Shown: in pieces, positions 5,108 to 6,973 of the stretch
Numbering within the stretch: position 1 is the stretch's first letter
Layout: each line of letters opens with the position of its first letter
Source: an uncultured Ruminococcus sp.
GTDB lineage: Bacteria; Bacillota; Clostridia; Oscillospirales; Ruminococcaceae
Length of the DNA: 6,973 nt
Direction of reading: 5' to 3'
Assembly (NCBI GenBank): GCA_937902395.1
Contig: CALGTV010000075.1
Span: 1 to 6,973 of the forward strand
The notes under the pieces: model-generated
What the model saw: the letters and a program-made list of their open reading frames with translations, nothing else
Databases searched by the model: none
What the model was told of the DNA's origin: nothing
Translations under genes and position numbers: made by a program

Positions 5108-6736
5108 ATGAATGATGTATATAATTTCAATTATGACATCAAAAATGAAGTAAGTCAATTCCGAAATAGTCAAAAAGACAACATTTACAAATTTTTGTTG
5201 TACAAAGCTGATAAATCCTCTTTTGACTGCGACAGATGTGATTATGCCAAAAGCGTATATCACAGCTTATGGGGATTTAATAACAATGTATCCGATAACT
5301 TTCAGTCTATCAAAGTAGGCAAGCATAAAATCATCATGGGTATGGATACCATGAATTCTTTTTGGATAACTTTTGCATGGGCGCTTAATACATGGTGCAA
5401 AGATGATATTGAACATGAATTTGGTATATCGCATGTTGATACACAATCCTGTAATGAACTTATAAAAAATTACAGTGCATTGAAAAACATTATTATAAGC
5501 AATCTTTCAGAAGATATCTATAGCCAATTTAATAAATTTGCCGCATTAACTCATACTATCGGAAATTTAATTTTAGTGCCAAAAACTCTTGCTCCGCATA
5601 CAAAAAATCAATCATTTAATCAGGCACGTGCATCTGTTTGGAATGATTACTTTGACCTTTCTTTAATGTGGCTGTTGGAAAATGATGAGGAAATATGGGA
5701 TTCCAATACAATAAAGGAATACAGGAAAATATTTGCTCTTGAAAGTTATATTTCCGATAATGGCGAAATTATTCCCCTTAATGCTGAACACAAACAGATT
5801 CTTATGGGTGAAAATATTGCAGAAAGCCGCCCACAGACTAAAGAACAGCTCGTAGCATTGCTTAATAATATTAACGGAAGAATTATTCAAAGAGGAAAAA
5901 TATTACACTCCAGATTAACCAATACTAATAATAAAACAAATACATCACAGAATGGTAAAAAAACTTCAAATGCTTTTCAAAACAAAGATGAAGCTCTTTT
6001 AAAAAAAGGCGAGAGAATGTTTACAAGTTATTTTACATTCAATATTCTTGTATCGTTTATTTTATTTTTACCTATACCATTGATTAGCATTATAAATATT
6101 ATTGTAGGAAATGCTAACAATATAATCGGATTTATTATTACTTCGATATTCGGTCTTGTAATTATGTTGATTTTCATAATTCTTCCGTCTTATTTACTGG
6201 CACGACGAAGGAAAAAGATATTTTTGAATTCACAGAATAAAAATTCAAAAGTAACATTAAAAAAATGGGGACTTGACAGATATCCAAGCATACGCCCTTT
6301 CATGATTACAGCAGTGGTAGAAGTAATAATTATTATAATGATATTTTTTACAAATTCACCTATTTATTACGATTACATGCATGGTAATATAGGTGAAAAA
6401 ATAATTTATACTTATATGTTAATTCTGGTATTTTCAATACCTTGGTATATAATATATTTTGTAAAAGGTTTCAGAACCTGCTGTAAAAGCTGTAAATGCT
6501 TTTACACTATAAAGAAAATTTCAACAACGCAAATTAGCGAAAAAGCAGTAAATGTTAAAAAGAATGTTCAAAATGTCAAACATATAGATGATTATTATGG
6601 CAGAGAAAGAAGAGAAGTTGAAAATCAAACCATATATGTTCCCGGTTTTAGAAAAGAATATGAAATATTATTCAAGTGTAAATGGTGCGGTGCATCATAT
6701 TATACGTATTATACAGTGGACGATGCAAATACATAA
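5108..6736 (+). CDS. Membrane protein with soluble N-terminal domain and split zinc ribbon
   Basis: 542 residues, function not known. About 1-265 is a soluble domain, with NSFWITFAWALNTWC (83-97) and LTHTIGNLILVPKT (147-160) followed by FNQARASVWNDYFDLSL (170-186). The HTIGNL-to-DYFDLSL pattern recalls uncharacterised families such as DUF6994 and, more loosely, the DUF1524 region of GmrSD-like proteins, but no HNH catalytic signature is visible. This is an impression from memory. A polar Asn/Lys/Thr linker (270-300) leads to four predicted membrane helices (about 306-333, 336-364, 396-415, 430-452). The C-terminus has CCKSCKC (458-464) and CKWC (524-527), which could form one zinc ribbon with an insertion of about 60 residues. 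AGGAGG (5093-5098) is 9 nt before ATG. It is more AT-rich than the GMP synthase gene, suggesting possible acquisition. Its expression depends on read-through of the leader terminator. Confidence 0.85.
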   Translation: MNDVYNFNYDIKNEVSQFRNSQKDNIYKFLLYKADKSSFDCDRCDYAKSVYHSLWGFNNNVSDNFQSIKVGKHKIIMGMDTMNSFWITFAWALNTWCKDDIEHEFGISHVDTQSCNELIKNYSALKNIIISNLSEDIYSQFNKFAALTHTIGNLILVPKTLAPHTKNQSFNQARASVWNDYFDLSLMWLLENDEEIWDSNTIKEYRKIFALESYISDNGEIIPLNAEHKQILMGENIAESRPQTKEQLVALLNNINGRIIQRGKILHSRLTNTNNKTNTSQNGKKTSNAFQNKDEALLKKGERMFTSYFTFNILVSFILFLPIPLISIINIIVGNANNIIGFIITSIFGLVIMLIFIILPSYLLARRRKKIFLNSQNKNSKVTLKKWGLDRYPSIRPFMITAVVEVIIIIMIFFTNSPIYYDYMHGNIGEKIIYTYMLILVFSIPWYIIYFVKGFRTCCKSCKCFYTIKKISTTQISEKAVNVKKNVQNVKHIDDYYGRERREVENQTIYVPGFRKEYEILFKCKWCGASYYTYYTVDDANT

Positions 6737-6744
6737 AAAACATC

Positions 6745-6773
6745 TTGACATCAACAGAAAATCATGCTATAAT
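6745..6773 (+). promoter_or_regulatory. Perfect consensus sigma-A promoter
   Basis: TTGACA (6745-6750), 17 nt, TATAAT (6768-6773), with TGC (6765-6767) as extended -10. It starts 8 nt after the stop codon of the membrane protein gene. The predicted start is about 6780, giving a leader of about 155 nt for the gene at 6936. Confidence 0.92.
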
Positions 6774-6827
6774 AAACTTAATGAAGCGGAAAATGCTGCT
6801 TCATAAATATATTTAAGGAGAGTTTGT

Positions 6828-6863
6828 TTGAAAAACACAACTAAAAAGGAGATAGCAGCGTAA
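6828..6863 (+). CDS. Probable leader peptide (11 codons, TTG start)
   Basis: AAGGAG (6815-6820) lies 7 nt before TTG at 6828, opening the short frame MKNTTKKEIAA to TAA at 6861-6863. The stop codon abuts the first base of a 12-bp hairpin (6864-6904), the geometry seen in translational attenuators. A second 11-codon frame (MKRKMLLHKYI, 6781-6816) begins at about the predicted transcription start and would have to be leaderless; its stop overlaps the AAGGAG site. I favour the TTG frame because it has a good ribosome binding site. Confidence 0.45.
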   Translation: MKNTTKKEIAA

Positions 6864-6928
6864 ACGGGAGGTTTGCGAATATCTATCTCACACAAGCCTC
6901 CCGTGTTCAGTCAACACATTTCAGGAGG
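6864..6928 (+). promoter_or_regulatory. Leader hairpin with possible anti-Shine-Dalgarno
   Basis: A 12-bp stem (6864-6875 with 6893-6904, one G-U) with a 17-nt loop and no T-tract, so it is not a normal terminator. CCTCC (6897-6901) in its 3' arm could instead pair with GGAGG (6924-6928) in the ribosome binding site of the next gene. The two pairings exclude each other. A small second hairpin, GTGTT-CAGTC-AACAC (6903-6917), overlaps the end. Confidence 0.5.
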
Positions 6929-6935
6929 AAAAACA

Positions 6936-6973
6936 ATGAATAAAAATGACTATATTATCCGTTTGGAAACAGA
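6936..6973 (+). CDS. N-terminus of a probable GNAT acetyltransferase (cut by window end)
   Basis: AGGAGG (6923-6928) lies 7 nt before ATG. Only MNKNDYIIRLET and part of a codon are in the window. The opening NDYIIRLET resembles GNAT-family N-acetyltransferases of Clostridia, which begin with a first strand of the form I-R-L-E-T/x; this is a recollection on very few residues. The leader-peptide-like sequence upstream would fit an inducible gene. Confidence 0.45.
   Translation, partial: MNKNDYIIRLET

Noticed and set aside
5012..5263. 83-residue minus-strand open frame
   Set aside because: Overlaps the leader terminator and the start of the membrane protein gene; no ribosome binding site or recognisable protein.

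Overview
The window looks like the chromosome of a low-GC Gram-positive anaerobe, most likely a Clostridia member close to Ruminococcus/Oscillospiraceae. That is inferred from the AT-rich intergenic DNA, the AGGAGG ribosome binding sites, many sigma-A promoters with exactly 17-nt spacers (18 nt for the GMP synthase gene) and the protein styles. No taxonomic search was possible.

Layout. At the left edge a leftward sigma-A promoter drives a gene of which only about five codons are inside. A leftward gene for a small cysteine-containing protein (166-597, with its own terminator) diverges from a rightward gene for a stand-alone ATP-pyrophosphatase half of GMP synthase (756-1736). The GMP synthase gene converges, across a strong hairpin terminator, on a leftward gene of unknown function (1861-2349). 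That gene has its own near-consensus promoter and possibly a short leader ORF. Upstream of it lies a leftward SAM-dependent methyltransferase (2514-3311), which diverges from a rightward gene for a protein with a Cys cluster and a long Lys/Pro/Ala-rich tail (3558-4136). A small zinc-ribbon protein (4242-4487) and tRNA-Leu(UAG) (4499-4583) with its terminator follow.

The right third is the most unusual part. 4584-5107 has no convincing gene but contains two structured elements: a foldback with about 56-nt arms (4663-4821), and a promoter-driven leader RNA (about 4902-5083). The leader has an 11-bp closing helix, an internal helix, an apical hairpin and an intrinsic terminator that ends only 10 nt before the ribosome binding site of the next gene. 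One 11-nt segment of the leader can pair either with the 5' arm of the terminator (antiterminator) or with an upstream copy of the same sequence, so the RNA has the build of a riboswitch or attenuator of a class I do not recognise. The gene it would control (5108-6736) encodes a 542-residue protein with a soluble N-terminal domain, four predicted membrane segments and a split zinc-ribbon-like C-terminus.

A second leader follows: a consensus promoter (6745-6773), one or two 11-codon ORFs and a long hairpin with a possible anti-Shine-Dalgarno segment. It precedes the start of a probable GNAT acetyltransferase cut off by the window end. The genes do not form a single pathway; most appear to be separate transcription units. 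The recurring theme is RNA-level control on the right side.
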